The translations under genes and the position numbers were made by a program. Below the pieces are notes generated by a model. The model ran no database searches. It had not been told where the DNA came from and was given only the letters and a program-made list of their open reading frames with translations. Below, piece by piece: positions 24,131-37,400 of a DNA stretch of 64,000 nucleotides (positions are counted from its first letter, which is position 1; each line of letters begins with the position of its first letter). Origin of the DNA: Chelydra serpentina (lineage: Eukaryota > Chordata > Testudines > Chelydridae); contig JBAIAC010000023.1 of the NCBI GenBank assembly GCA_037349315.1, positions 36,990,501-37,054,500 of the forward strand, in the 5' to 3' direction.

Positions 24131-26552
24131 AATCAGAAGTCACCAGAGAGCCCTGGATCTCAGAAATCTTCTGGCCAAAAACTTAATTGGAACCATTATG
24201 ACTCTGTGAAACATTTTGGCTTTGAAACAGCGTATTTCAATGAAATTACATTTAAACAAAAAAGTTCTGACTTAGAATCAGTTGTGAGCTTAGACCTGTT
24301 AAATCTTCAGGGAGTCTCTCAATTTCAGGCACCCTCTTCTGGGTGCTTGAGCGATTGCCTGAATCTCCTGGTTTTGGGCAGCCTTTTAGGAACCCAGGCA
24401 GGGGCACCTGAATCAGCTCAAGTTCTGCACTCCTGCAGTGGCCTGGTCGTCGCTTCCCTTGCCACTGAAGAGATGTTCAGAAGCTGTGGCTATTCAAGAA
24501 AGAACCAATGCTGAAGGCAGCATTCAGTGAGGGGATCTGCAGCCTGCAGCCTGGAGCAGAAGGGAGATAAGAAACCTTCCACAGGAAGCTAGGAAAGCAA
24601 GCAAGATTCTAGAACCCACTTCTCAGCACGTAACCCATAGAGAAGAGGGAGAAAGAGACTCGGAACTTAGGAGGATGAGTACTGCTGCATCGGGGTGATC
24701 AGAAACTTGAGTGGGAATGAAGAGAAACTCAGAGGGCAGGGGACAAGAGTTGGGGATGGTGATTCAGAAATAATGAGGCAGAGAGCAGAAGAAGGTGAAA
24801 TTCGAGGAAGGAAAGAGGAGTCAGAGAGAGGATGAGAAGACGGAAAAATTGAGGGTGGAATTGATAGGTTTGTTGGTGGAGGGAGGGAAATTGATTAATT
24901 TGATAGCTGTGGGATGCTAATAAAGTCATGCATATGCATCAATTATGCATGTTAGGACATTTGCTTGTTTGTATAACATCTCCAGATTTTCAGACATACA
25001 GCCTTGACAGGTATGTAAGCCAGAAGAAAGACTCAAACAGATACAGTTGTACTCGTTCAATGTCTTTCCTTGTTGGAGTAATGGTATAAAGCACAATGAT
25101 GCCGTTACACACAAAAAGTGTTGCACAAGAATACAAAAGTATGTTTTAATGCAGAAAGGGCTGTTAGATTTCCTCTAAGACATTTCCAATTGTTTCCCAA
25201 GCTGGGGAGTCTGCTAAATTATAATTATAGATCCTGTTCCTACCCATTCCTCTGCCCCATGGCTCCATAGTCAACTGACAAGCCACTTATTTCATAAAGC
25301 CTTTACAGCATGTAATTAAGTCCATCACCAAAAGGGAGGACATAATTACCTACATATTCCACATGGAAAATATTTCCCTATTGCAGGTCTGTCTCAAAGT
25401 TCTAAACAGGCAGAATAATTGATATAGAAAATATTTTTTTCCAGTTACATTGTGAAAGTTCACCAAATAGCCGCATAAGAAACTAACTCAGCATTAACCC
25501 CCATCCTTCCATTTTTATAACCTTCAGAAATGCACTTGAGTAGATTTCAGGCTGAATTTCTTTTAAATGTTAATGAACTCATTTAAAGCTGCTAAATAAT
25601 GAATTGTGTCCTTTTAGTTGCTAAGATAAAGGCAACAACATGATTCTGATTGTCTACTAGATTGACACTGATTCTAGATTGGTATAGTGAATGGGGAAAG
25701 AATTACTATTATCAGCTATAGGAACCCAGTAGCCAACAGATCGATGCTTTTATATCTTTTTAAATAAAACATTTACCAGATTCGTTGTCCGTGATCTCCT
25801 ATGTACAGAACCTGTGTCCTTTCACGCTATTAAATATAGTGAATCTCTTGGCGTGGGAAATCGTATACTTTGGGCTTATTTTGAAATATGGTTTCAACTC
25901 CACCTCATCTGAATTCTGCAAGGTGAGCCATATCTCTTCCCAACCATAATAAGCTCCTCGGCATTGTAATTTGTAACCAACATGAGCAAGTACTCCTGCA
26001 TGGCACAGAACCCAGCTCTGCTAGGGCTCTTTGCATGGCAGCATGCTGGTGATATGTAGGGGTGAGCTGGGTTGTCAGACTTGAGAGGAGGATTCCTGAA
26101 ACCCTGCCTCCTCCCTCACTGTGTTTCCCCAAAGCCCAGCCAAGATAATGTAAAAGTAACTCTGCCCTCTCAGCTGCAAAGAGGGATGGGTCAAATTCTG
26201 TCTTCAGATATGCACAACCCCAACTGACTTAATTAAGATCAGATATGTCAGCAGGAGACATGCATGCTTGGAATTTGGCACCATATAAGCAGGTCAAGAT
26301 AGAGAAGGGATGCACTGTCTATAGAGGAACATTACATAGAAATGTAAAAGAAGCAAAGCCCTGGCATGATGTGCTAAAATACATTGGGACCAGGACGGGC
26401 ATACAACTGGCCTCAGAAACTTGGAGCAATAGAGAATCTGATGCATAATCTACAAACACATTCTTCAAAAAACTATTTATAGATGTAAAAATTAATGAGG
26501 AAGAGCAAATACAACCTATCTTTCCCAAAATGTATGTGAGATGTGTAATTAC
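24131..26552. other. Unassigned DNA including a purine-rich segment
   Basis: About 24600-24900 is strongly GA-rich on the plus strand (for example 'gaagagggagaaagagac' and 'ggaaagaggagtcagagaga'), giving marked strand asymmetry over roughly 300 bases. A 102-codon frame at 24206-24514 has no recognised motif. The rest up to the LTR is ordinary sequence without a gene. Confidence 0.5.
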
Positions 26553-26851
26553 TGTTATGAGAATTCCTCTTTTCCGGTTTCGTTCTTTGCTCTGGTCAAA
26601 GGGAGGAGGACAACGGTAGAGAGTTCAGATCTTTATTCTCCACCCAACCACAAACAGGAATGGGTGCGGCCGGCCCTGAGGGACCATTCCAATGCATATT
26701 TATACACACAAGTAAACAACTCATACTGCGCATGAGCAAAAGGCACTGAGTCATACCATTGGCAATGAATATACTGATTCAGCATTACCTAAGCCTTAGT
26801 CCCGCCCTTAAAGGGGCAAGGCAAACTCTGGCTCAGGATTAACCCTTTACA
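26553..26851 (-). mobile_element. Endogenous retrovirus LTR, reverse orientation (3' LTR)
   Basis: On the minus strand the element begins TGTAAAGGGTT and ends CTCATAACA, the standard TG...CA ends of an LTR about 299 bp long. It contains a GC box (26799-26807), a TATA box TATAAATA (26704-26697) and, about 60 bp further on, a poly(A) signal AATAAA (26637-26632), in correct U3-R order. A polypurine tract lies just outside its 5' end (26865-26852), marking this as the 3' LTR of a provirus rather than a solo LTR. No matching 5' LTR or gag/pol/env frames were seen, so the provirus is badly truncated. Confidence 0.75.
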
Positions 26852-26865
26852 CTCCCCCCTTTGAG
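26852..26865 (-). other. Polypurine tract of the endogenous retrovirus
   Basis: The minus strand reads CTCAAAGGGGGGAG directly before the LTR's TG. A polypurine tract primes plus-strand DNA synthesis in LTR elements and always abuts the 3' LTR. This supports the LTR call and its orientation. About 80-90 bp beyond it (to about 26950) may be internal retroviral sequence, but no recognisable frame survives. Confidence 0.75.
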
Positions 26866-26958
26866 CCTATGAGATTACTTACAATCAGGTATGCTGAACC
26901 TTATTCTAAAAAGCACAGCAGATACACATTTTCAGTTAATGGGAGAAGGATTTATCAA

Positions 26959-27047
26959 GGGCCAAATTTTGCCCTCACCTATATCTGTACTGCCTCATTG
27001 AAACTGGTGGGGATACCTGGGTGTAACTGAGGGCAGAACCTGGCCCT
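26959..27047. repeat. Foldback repeat with GGGCCAAATTTTGCCCTCA end
   Basis: The left end GGGCCAAATTTTGCCCTCA pairs with the right end, whose reverse complement is AGGGCCAGGTTCTGCCCTCA. The centre is 'cattgaaactggtgggga'. It is the best-preserved hairpin of this repeat group in the window. Confidence 0.72.
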
Positions 27048-30000
27048 GAGAGCACAGTTTAGCAAAGCAGAGAGGTTACTCATATAATATGTGATGTCTA
27101 TTAGAAAAGTCTGTTCTCAGCTGAGAACAATGTGAATCATGAAGCACAAACTAGATATACTGGATCCAAAGCTCTTGAATATTGTAGAACTTCCTGTATA
27201 GATACCAGTATGAAGTTCCAAAAATGTTGGTGGCTTTGCATCTGGTGTTCTGATTTGGGTTCATCTGTGGCACACACTTCTACCACCCCAGAGATCAAAT
27301 TTTACCTTTATATATTTTAATTAGAGCTGTATGAGACAGTGCTTTTGGGTTCCCAGGACTCTGGGCAAATGCTTTTCCTACTTTAAGTCCATGTGGCTCC
27401 ATGCCTACTAAGTTTTGCATTTGAACCAACTCCAAAACTCAAGAGTGGCTTTGCATCCTCAATACCTGAAACCACAACTCAGCCTGGGTCTCCTGAAAAA
27501 TGTGGCTAAGATTTGCTCAAAGGTTGGTGAGCATCTGCAAACCTTGCCCAAGTTTCAGGTTTGAAACAAACTCAAACAACTAGGCAAGTTTCACTTAGTT
27601 TGGTTTTTTTAAGGATGGTTTTGCACAGATCCTCCTTTCAACTCATTTGCCAGTGTAATGTTGTCATTACTTCAGTAAAGGTCAAACTCTCCTGAGCTCT
27701 TGCAAATTTTTGATAGGAAAAGTCAGGCCCAGGAAACTTTTAGTGACATCTTTGCTATGCATGAGCAGAAAGTCCAGCCAGACTTACTCCAAAGATTAAA
27801 ATACGTCTTTCATTAGGTATTCAACTCATGCTCTTTGCTTTGAAAGGTGACTAACTGTGGTGCATATTCCATTTTTCAGACTAAAATGTCTAAACATTGT
27901 TTAGGTCTGTAGACTACTACACCATTTTCTGAAAAGAAAATCAGTTTTAAATGGCAACACAGAACTGAGAAGGTTTTTTTTTTTTAAAGGCAAATTTTAT
28001 GGAAAATATATTTAATTGATTGAAAACTTAACATAATTGTAGCTTTAAGTTATAGCAACTAAGGTCGTTTGTGCTAAGAAAAAGAACAGACCAAGCTACT
28101 GTACATGTTGCACTCTGGCTGCTTGGCTGCTGTCCAGATCCCCAGGCAGCTGATATATTAGACTTACAGTACCAATTAAATAGCCTATTCAAAATGGATT
28201 TATGTGCCACAAATCATTGTATTTTGCAGAATTTAAAAATAAGAGAAGAGACATGCATGGCTCTATTGTTTAAATTATGCAGTGCTAACATTTTCCCTCC
28301 TCAAAATGAGTGCAGAACTGGACAGTGATGCCAACAGAATTCCTGTGGCTATGGAACATTAGAAAAATCTTGAGTTCTCTTATAGAGTTTTAAAATGTAC
28401 TTTCTCCTTTGCAACCCTTCTCCTCAGTCCTTTCTGTTCGATTTTGCCTCCTTCCCCTTTTCTTCCCATCATCTACCTGTTCCCCAGTTACTTTCTTCTT
28501 GTACTGTTTTCTGGTCCTGCATCTCTTAAAAAATAGGAGAATCCCTGCTGGCAGGCAGAGCTGTGAGCCAATTCAAGATAGCTGCTCCAAAGCAAGTATC
28601 ATCCTGTGCATTCTCTTTCTCCAGGAGACTTGAGCTAGGATTTTTAGAAAAGCCTAAGGGATACCTAAATCCAATTTCAGTGGCACCTGGGCCTCTCCTT
28701 TGAAACTTCCAGACTTTGTTTGGTCTGTTTCTCCGTGATACTTATATGGCTCTATTGGGGCCTTGCCTGAGGTCACAGTGGAAGAAGTCTTTGACAGTGC
28801 CATGAATTGAACACAGATTTCCCACGTCTCAGGCTAGTGCCCTAACCATCCTTCTCTCTTTCTAATATTTGCCTAAATAAACCATGTCATCCAGACTGCA
28901 AGGACACATTATTTGCTCCTCTTGTGGAAATTCAGCAAAGAAAATTGGTGACGAGGATAGTAATGAAATAGCACAAGCTTTTCCACTGAAGTATGTGTTT
29001 TGTGTGTATATATAAGTAATTATCCAAAGTGCCGTTCTACTCTGAAAAGTGACTTTGTCAAAGTGGCACTGTGAAGCTCCACATTTATTATCTCAGTGAC
29101 TGCTGTCTCAAATGGGCTGCCTTTACAGGTTTCCTAACTGCTATCAAAGCAGATTCATCCTGAACTCTGAGAGCCAAGCTAGGTTCTTTTCACATCACCA
29201 GTAATAAAAACTCTGTAGGCCAAATTCTGACTTCATTGATCCCTGTGCAATCCCATTGTCTTACACCTGTGCAAATATATTTAACGGACTGAAATTTAGT
29301 AAACGGTTCTGTTGTGGATGCACATATGGAATCTAGCTCATTCCCTAAGGTGTGCTGGCTGCTGCGGGGCTAACAGGAGAATGCAGTAAAAACTTATTTT
29401 TGTCTCTCAAGTCAGCAGATTTGAGTCTGAATACACACAGGGAAGAAATGTATTGAGTACAATGGTGCCATTTTGTATGTAGTTAGGGTTTGGAGTAGAA
29501 CCACACTTTAAATCGCCATTTTATAAAACTGTTAGGAAATATGGAGAAACTAGTCAAGTTTGTCTCCAGCAATCTTATTTGCTGCTTTTGTTTCTTTACC
29601 ATTTTAAACTGGATACTCAAAGAGCAATTTGCTAGTCCAGTCTCTAACTGACGGATTATAAATAGTTTCAAGGAATAGCAGTAGAACTGCTCTCTTTACA
29701 TCTCTGTGTAGTTTGTTTCAAAGGAACACTGTCCAGACAATAAGGTTTAGCAGATGACCACTTAACATTTATTAGATGCTTATCGGAACAAAGTATTCAT
29801 GATAACAATATTTTGCTTCTTTGATGAAGTCACTGACTAGAAGAATTCCATGTGTTTAGGCCAAAAAGTCATAGGTTCTAGTCCCAACCATGATTTGAAC
29901 TCATGCCAATGCTACTGCTGTATAGTACTTGGATGATGCATTTGTTGGAACTAATATCCTTCAGATAAGACATCAAACTGAGGTTTCTGGTACCTGCCAG

Positions 30001-31251
30001 GTAGAAGTTAAGAACTCATACCACTTTTCAGTCAGTTTAATATTCCTGGCTATCATTCCGTCTCTTGGTTAAATGATTATAATGGTGCATGCGCTATTTC
30101 TGAAGGCATAACAATGCATTTGCCTGTATCCGCTGCTCTTCTAGAGGGTAAGTCAGTGTCCTCTATTGCTGTAGGATACCTTGCATATGAAAACTGCTAT
30201 ACTAAAATCTATGCTATTAGTTCATAAAATATTTACAGAGTAAATGAATCATATACAGAAAACATGATAGAAAAGTTACTGTACATTAACAATACGTTTT
30301 ACTATTTTGGGACGCACAATATAACTGAGGAGGAAGACTCGTAAAGGAGTTAGTTCCAGTGTTTTGCATTTATAGTGTGTAAATTTGCTTCAGTGGAGTT
30401 GCATGGGATGTAAATTAGGATATTTGTCCCTTTGGATTGGGAACTGCACCAACAGCAGGGCTCAATCCTGCAGTTATACAAAACTCCTGGACTAAATATC
30501 TTGGAGCTAGTTCTGCCCTTGGATATATGAATACAACATTCACTGACTTCAGTGTTTTGCTGCATGCGTGTATCTGAAGGGTGAATATGTCCCACTGATT
30601 CCAGTGAGAGTTATTTCCATGTAAGGACTGCCAGTTAGATTCCAAAGGCAGTCTCAGGGAAAGGTGCATGTATATAGTTTAAAACAGTTTCTTATTCTGC
30701 TCTCTCTAACAAAAAATAAATAAAATAAAAATCCTCTGGGATTTGCATAGGTGAATGGGACTGTGATACTCTGCTAAAAGTCCACATCAGTGAGATACCA
30801 ATAGAATCCTGCACAAGAACACACCTACACTCTGCTTAATAAGTAACAGATTCCCAGCATGGATAGCTCTGGGCAGGAATATTTGTGATCACTCCTGTCA
30901 CTGGTCCATGTGCCTTCTTCGGATGGGAACTGGAATCTCAGAAGAGGGAACTTTCAGCAGCAGAACAGGTTCCCCTCATCAGCACTGCATTCTGGGAAGT
31001 CCTGCTTTCCCCCACTGGTTCCCTCTCAGTTCTCCTGCTCTGTCAGCCCTGATGTGTGTATCTGCGGGAAGACCAGTCAGTGGACTTTAAATGCTGCATA
31101 TGGGAATTTTTCTAGCTCAGGTCTGGTATGAGAAACCCCACAGGTTTTGATGTGCTGAGTATGCAGATTGGAGGACCAGCAAGCACAAAAACTTATCTGT
31201 GGAAAAATGTGACCTCTTTCTCCCTGACCATTCTTCTGTGTGTGTCTAGGA
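27048..31251. other. Unassigned DNA with degraded repeats
   Basis: No gene was supported. A MIR-like head at 28760-28860 and a possible old SINE/LINE piece at 29870-30180 ('cttcagataagacatcaaactgaggt') are the only repeat hints. A T-run occurs near 27971. Motifs such as 'gattccagtgagagtt' near 30598 are remnants of the common short-repeat families. Confidence 0.5.
28760..28860 (-). repeat. MIR-like SINE head fragment
   Basis: The plus strand reads 'cttgcctgaggtcacag', then 'gaattgaacacagatttccc' and 'aggctagtgccctaaccat', which is the reversed tRNA-like head and early body of a MIR/CORE-SINE. Short and diverged. Confidence 0.5.
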
Positions 31252-31412
31252 CAGGCCTGCACAACATACGGCCCGCGGGCGGAGGCTCTCTGTGCGGCCC
31301 GCGGGAGGCTGGCTAAAAAAAACAAAATTCAACAACTTTCCTCGCATCCGGCCCTCGGCTTTTTTCTTTGGAGTAATGTGGCCCTCACCGCTTTACGAGT
31401 TGTGCAGGCCTG
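31252..31412. mobile_element. hAT-type MITE, CpG-rich, with perfect 14-bp TIRs
   Basis: The element starts CAGGCCTGCACAAC and ends with the exact reverse complement GTTGTGCAGGCCTG. Flanking 8-bp sequences GTCTAGGA (31244-31251) and GTGTAGGA (31413-31420) match at 7 of 8 positions, the hAT target-duplication length. The 161-bp body is rich in CpG and carries the direct repeat CGGCCCGCGGG twice, which could be subterminal transposase-binding sites. It is non-coding; frames crossing it are incidental. Confidence 0.88.
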
Positions 31413-34400
31413 GTGTAGGACAATGGAAGCCAGTCAGAGCTGGTTGCTTGCTGTTCTTCATGTCCCCTGGGATTTAGATGAAGGAACATGGGCGGCGGGG
31501 AGGGTGGGCATGTTTGCCACTTTAATAAGTAAATTAGGTACATTTTCCAGGTACATTGAGGATCAAAATTGGCCCTCAGTAACAATCAATGGCAATTTTG
31601 CCTGGGTAAACACTCAGTATTTCAGGATTTGGCCTTACGTGTATCTTGAAATTATTTAGAACCATGAAACATTTTTGTTCCCTTTATTAAAAGACATTAA
31701 ATGCACTTTGTTCTTTTTTAGCCACAAATCTGAATTAAACTGTAGTGCTTTTACACATGCAGGCCATTAACCAGAATGATGAGTAAATCATTTAATACTG
31801 CTAAAATCAATTTGGATTATATGTAATCTGTGGAGATTTGGAACCTTGTATTAGTGCTAATGCTGTTCAAGATGTAATGCCATAGCTAGATTAAGCACTG
31901 AATTGATGCTATAGTGAGTAACTATGACAGTGAAAACAGAGAGAGCATGAATATATTTTATTTTCAGACATGTATTTGCTATGAATGAAAATGAACTGGA
32001 AAAGATGGCATTTTTCAAGTTCTTTGTTAAGATCAGACAGGTTTATCAAAGAGCCAGAATATAAAATAGTCTTGTTAAGGGTTTATAGAGCATCCACATC
32101 ATTCTGACTGACTTGATGACTATAAGGGTAACTATACTTTTCAAGTCTGCCTTATATGACATGTCTGTAAATTAGAAATTCATTGGTATGTCAGGATAGT
32201 CATTTTCAACTGCAATGAATACATTTTCCTGCTTATTTTACATTAGAGAATGGGCTTGAGTTGCAAAGTTCAGTACCATTATGGGGGGTCAAACTTCAAA
32301 GTTCAGGGAGAGGTGGGTGGGGAGGGAAATGCTGTATCTGGTTTTGGTTTGGATCCATCTTTATTTTATATCAAGATAACTTTCTTACTCTGCTTTCTGC
32401 ACTGCTTTCTGCACATATGCGCCAAGGTTTGGGAGTCCTAACAAGTGAAGCAACTTATTATAAAACTGGCCTCTAACTTCTATGGGCTATCTGTTGCTTG
32501 GGATGGTTGCCATAACAAGCGATAACACACACAGACCAGTCCTGAGCAGAAGATCTGGCAGTACCACAAAACACGCGTCTGGTCTACAGTGATGTGGAGG
32601 GGAAGTCAATGAACATCTTAAGTACCACAAAGATGAAGCCAGTTGCTACAGAAAATGGATAGTATGTGAGTGGCTGTCTATGGACAGAGGGGCTATCTTC
32701 AAATAACTGAGGGGCATTGGCTTCAATCTCAAGCTCTTGGCCCTTTAGGGAGGAAAAGCGCTAGTATTTATGGGAAGGATGGCTTGCTGTTTGGATTTAT
32801 TATTTCCTAATTATGAAGCAAGAGGACTCTGCCGGGTTTATTGTTCTTTGACCTACTTTTAAATCTGTGTCAAAGATGCCTAGAGTCTGGGATATACGCT
32901 TTCAAGTAGAGTATGTTGTAAATGGAAATAGATTTAAAAAAAGAATAAAGTGATGTACACTCCTAAACTGTTAAAATCACAAGCCCTAGCTCCGTATGAT
33001 GTATAGGAGATGTATTTACCTTATTATCTACTTTTACAAATCTAAACTCTTTGCTCTGATTCCAGCTTGACATGGGTGTAACTCCATTCACTTCACAGTT
33101 GTACACTTGGGTAGGGGAGAGGAGAATAAGGTCCTATTATTTCTTATTTCTTTTGTGGTGGCTGCTCAAATTAAGCAGAGCAGGCAAAGCGTACCCAGTT
33201 TTGGCCATCTGAGTCATCAAATATTTAGAACAAGGGGAAAGGAGACGTAAAGGGGCTTGGCACAGTGAGAAATCATTACTGGTTTTTAAAAGTACTATTT
33301 TAGTACCTTTCTTGCTCATCTTTGGCTGCTCTCCCGGGCTGTTCCTGGAAATGGGTGTTAAAGTACAATGAGCTAGGATCAACCTGGCTCCTGCATCCAG
33401 TTTAATTGTTCCATCTACAACTGCATTTTTCCCACCTGCACTGAGGCTGCTAAAATTCCTACTACCATACACATAGGGGTTTGCTTCAGTGCCCGTGGCC
33501 TAAAATCTCCTCTTAGCTCTCTTCTGCAGTGTTTGCTTGTCTGTAAAGTTGTCTGAGTCTTAGTGTGTGTGTTATGTGTATTCTGGAACATAACACTCAG
33601 TTTCAACACCACACAATGGCAGATGTCTCCTCCAATATTACCTTTTCCTGAAAAACAGCAGACTGGCATTCTACAGACAACAGCTAGGGGTATTTGGGAA
33701 TAAGGGGCAAGGGAATATTGTCTGCATGTTAACGCAAGTTTGGTTCCTGACCCAGAAATGGCCTCTACACTCAGCTTCTTGAATTTGGAATGATCTTATC
33801 TGAAACACTGGTGTATACTCATGCTGTTTTTTACAACATATGTGTACACCAATCTGATAGATGGTTATGCTATTTACCCTGTACTGGCCAGCATCTGGCC
33901 CCTGGTTTATTACGCATTTTTGGAACCATTCAGGAAGTGTTTAAAAGTGAGCTATTATAATGACTCTACTGTTTAAAAACATCATAAACACATTTAAAAA
34001 ATTACTGTCTCATAGCTACCTACCAGGCTTCAGGATTTATTTTTCTATTCTAATATGACACTGAAAATTGGATTATAAAAGTGCAAAAAAACCAAACATT
34101 CACTTCTAGATGATACCTTCCAGATCTAGAGAGAGGTTTACTTCTATCCCAGGTAACACAAAATACTGTTTGTATAGTTAATAAATTAAGGTAGTAATTA
34201 AACACAAAGGGCCAGATTTCCAGATTTACACTAAGTGAGATTACAACCTGGCCCATAGTTCCAGAAATTGAAATCATGATCCAAATTCCTTTCAGCCAGC
34301 ACAGCACTAAACACCAGCATGTTTTTTGTTCAAATCAATTTAAGTAAGGTGATGTAATGCAATAAGCACAAAGAAAACCTTTTTTGGCAAATCAGTTTGA

Positions 34401-37400
34401 CTTTTTCCCAAGAATTTTTTTTTTTTTTGCATTTTTAAAAAGTCACCAGGTTATCAATAAAAATGTCCCAGTGAGGCTAGGCTTTTAAAAATGTGGACAA
34501 AAATATGCTATTATTCACTCAATTTTGGTCCATACTGCTGAAATGTAGTCCTATGTGTAAATAATTGCTGAGATTTTTTATTATTGGAGCACCTAGGAGC
34601 TCTGAGTCAGGAACCAGGATAATTTTTCTAATTTTGACTGTTGTCTTTGCAGGGCCAAAATGCATGCAATTCCCTGTCAAACAGAGAATTTACGTTCTTT
34701 TTTTATAACCCAGCAAAATCACTAAATTTCAAAAGTTAGCTAATAGTTTGGTGATTAATATCTCTCCTAGACATATTTTAGTCTATAAAACAAAAGCTCT
34801 TTAAAATTAGACATGCAGTTGAAATCCTAAGAGAGTCCTCTTGTGTGATTAAATCAGAATGATAAATCCACACTACTAAACCAGCCTTAAATAAACCATT
34901 CTAGTTTGGCTGGTAAAAGTTGTGCTTTTGTTCAGTAAAACTGCTTTAATGAATCAGTATCTGCAACATGAGATTTGTAATCTGGTAATGAAAAATGAGG
35001 ATGACCGTGAAAATAATTAAGTGCCTCAAATACAAAATGGTGTGTGAACTTAGTAAAGATTTCTGCATAGATTTGTTCTGGAGTCTCAAGGCTTCTTGAA
35101 TATGATCATCTCATATGCACAAGTTTGTTAAATCAGCAATTACACATGCTGAGAAGCTTCTTTAGAGCTTACTTTCTTGGGATGTAAATGATATTGCTTG
35201 TATTTCAAAATTGGCTTATGGTACATGAAAAATCCGTCGGATGTACTGTAGCTCCAATTAGCGGAATTTGCTGTCTTCAGCTAGGATGTCAAATCTGGCA
35301 CTTTCCTGTCCTGTGTACTTAAGACCAAACTAAAAACTTCTTTGTAGCTCAAGGCATAGTCACCTAGAGCTTTGGAGGTTAAGCTGTGTGACAGCTATTG
35401 TCAGAACTGTTTCTCTTCAGGGGCTCATAAAACATACAAAAAAAAATCTCATTAATATATCTTAGTAGTCATGCATTACATTCTCTGCTTGTGAGGCCTT
35501 CTGCAAGAGCAGGTTTGTTTAGAATGGATTGGTCTTGTACATCAAAATAAATCTTTATCAAATGGAAGGCAAGCCAGGGATGAAGTAACCACTTTCCAAA
35601 GAGCCTGCAGACACCCCCTTGTTATTTGCTTGTTATGAGAGAATCTAGTAGCTAATTATCTGGGGAGAAAACTTGTTTGACTGTTTATTACTCATCCTAA
35701 GGGCTAGACTGTAAATCCATGTGTGAGGTAAGAACACTGCTTACACCCGTCACCCTTAGGTGGGCTACCTGAACGTTGGCTCTGGGTGTATAGGAACAAG
35801 CAGGGCTGTTCACCTGAAGGTGGGTATGGAATGGGTGAAATCTTGGCTTCCGCCTGCTCGCTGGGGAGAGTAGCTGAGTGAGCACAGGAGGGGGAGTAGT
35901 AATTTACCCCTGTCTTCCCCCGCTCCCTCCCCCGCCATTTAAGGATGATGGCTCAGGGCCTTGGAGATGTGCGTCAGTCACACCGCCTCCTGAGGCTACT
36001 GTTTGTGTAATGTGGGACTACAGGAAGCATAAACCCGGCAGAAAGCCTTTCTCTGTTTGTGGTGTTTGGATTTTTCTCAGAAGTGAAACTCCCAAGGGTG
36101 GAGGTGAAAGATGACATTGTCAGCTCTGACACGGAGAAGCTATATGAACGACTCTTGAGGCGTGTGCTTGGACCACCTCGACATTGCTTGGAAGATTTTT
36201 CAATCCTATCATGGGGAAAAGTGAACCAAAAGGGGAGCTGTCACAGACGGTGACTGCCATGAGAGGCTAACTGACATGCATTTCAAACCCACATTTGTTA
36301 CAGTAGAGAAACCTAGTTAGAATAACACTCCAGAGCAACCGCCTACCTCACAAGCTCCAAGAAACACACGTATGAGTTAATCCTTCGTACATGTTTGTAA
36401 ATACAATGAGCCAAATCCTCTCCTCCCCTTGAGAAATGTGCATGAGGAATGAAGTTAACTAGGAAAGGCAATGACAACTCATGGAGCTCCCCAAGGTAGT
36501 GTTCTGTCAGGGAGGTGGGATGTGACAGCCTGCAGACAGGGGAGGGTGTGTGGATCTCCCAGCGTGAGGCTGCGCTGGTGTTTGAATGAAAAATCATCTG
36601 CAATATCCGTGGAAAAGAGACAGCTTTATAAACTTGTTAACCATCCAGTGTCCAAGAGGAAAGCACTAAAGTTTTTCTATAAGGGAAGATGTATCTTCTG
36701 TTACACGGGGTCTGCTTTGCATCACTCTACCATAGCCACCTATGGGAAGATCACACCAGCATAGAGAGATCAATTGGTAGTGGAGAGGGCAAGGCCAGGA
36801 TTTCCCTGTTCCTTAGTGACACCCCATGTAATGGTCCCTTCAAGTTACTGGCAGCCAGCATAAAATTAAAGCAGCCAGACCAAGATCAGAGGATCAAAAG
36901 ATTTGGCTTAAAGCCACCTTTGTACACCTCTCCCTGAATTGTGCTCTGCCTGCCTCTGTTGGGTCAGTGTTTTGAAGATCCACGTGAGTGGTTTTTTTTA
37001 AAAAGTAGACTCTACATTTCCTGCCCAGAATAGGCTTCTTTGGCCAATAATAATGCTAATGATTGAAGGCAACTTGGCCAAGGCAGGCTCAGAGCTTATT
37101 CTCATTTCCTAGCACACCAAAGAGCATTCCCTTCAAACCACAGTCCATTATCCTGAAAATGTTGGAAAAGATCTGCTGTCTTTCATGCCCCTGTTCACCC
37201 ACAGATGGAGGAGTAACACTTTGCATACCTGCTGAGTCTTCTGCTATCTTTTTAGTATTGAAGCTTTCCCCTCCGCCTTTCAGCACTTGTTCAGATTCCA
37301 GGTCAAAAGTTGACTTTTTATTTCCCTGTCAAAATTTTGCTAATAAACTACAGATGAAAGAGGGTGAGGAAGAGGAGGCTATAACCTATTGAAATAGTTT

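Noticed and set aside
24729..24929. Minus-strand Leu/Ser-rich frame
   Set aside because: It is the translation of the complement of the purine-rich tract, giving a low-complexity product.
35878..36253. Possible host exon in a GC-richer patch
   Set aside because: Two short frames overlap but no splice-site pair, family or promoter could be supported.
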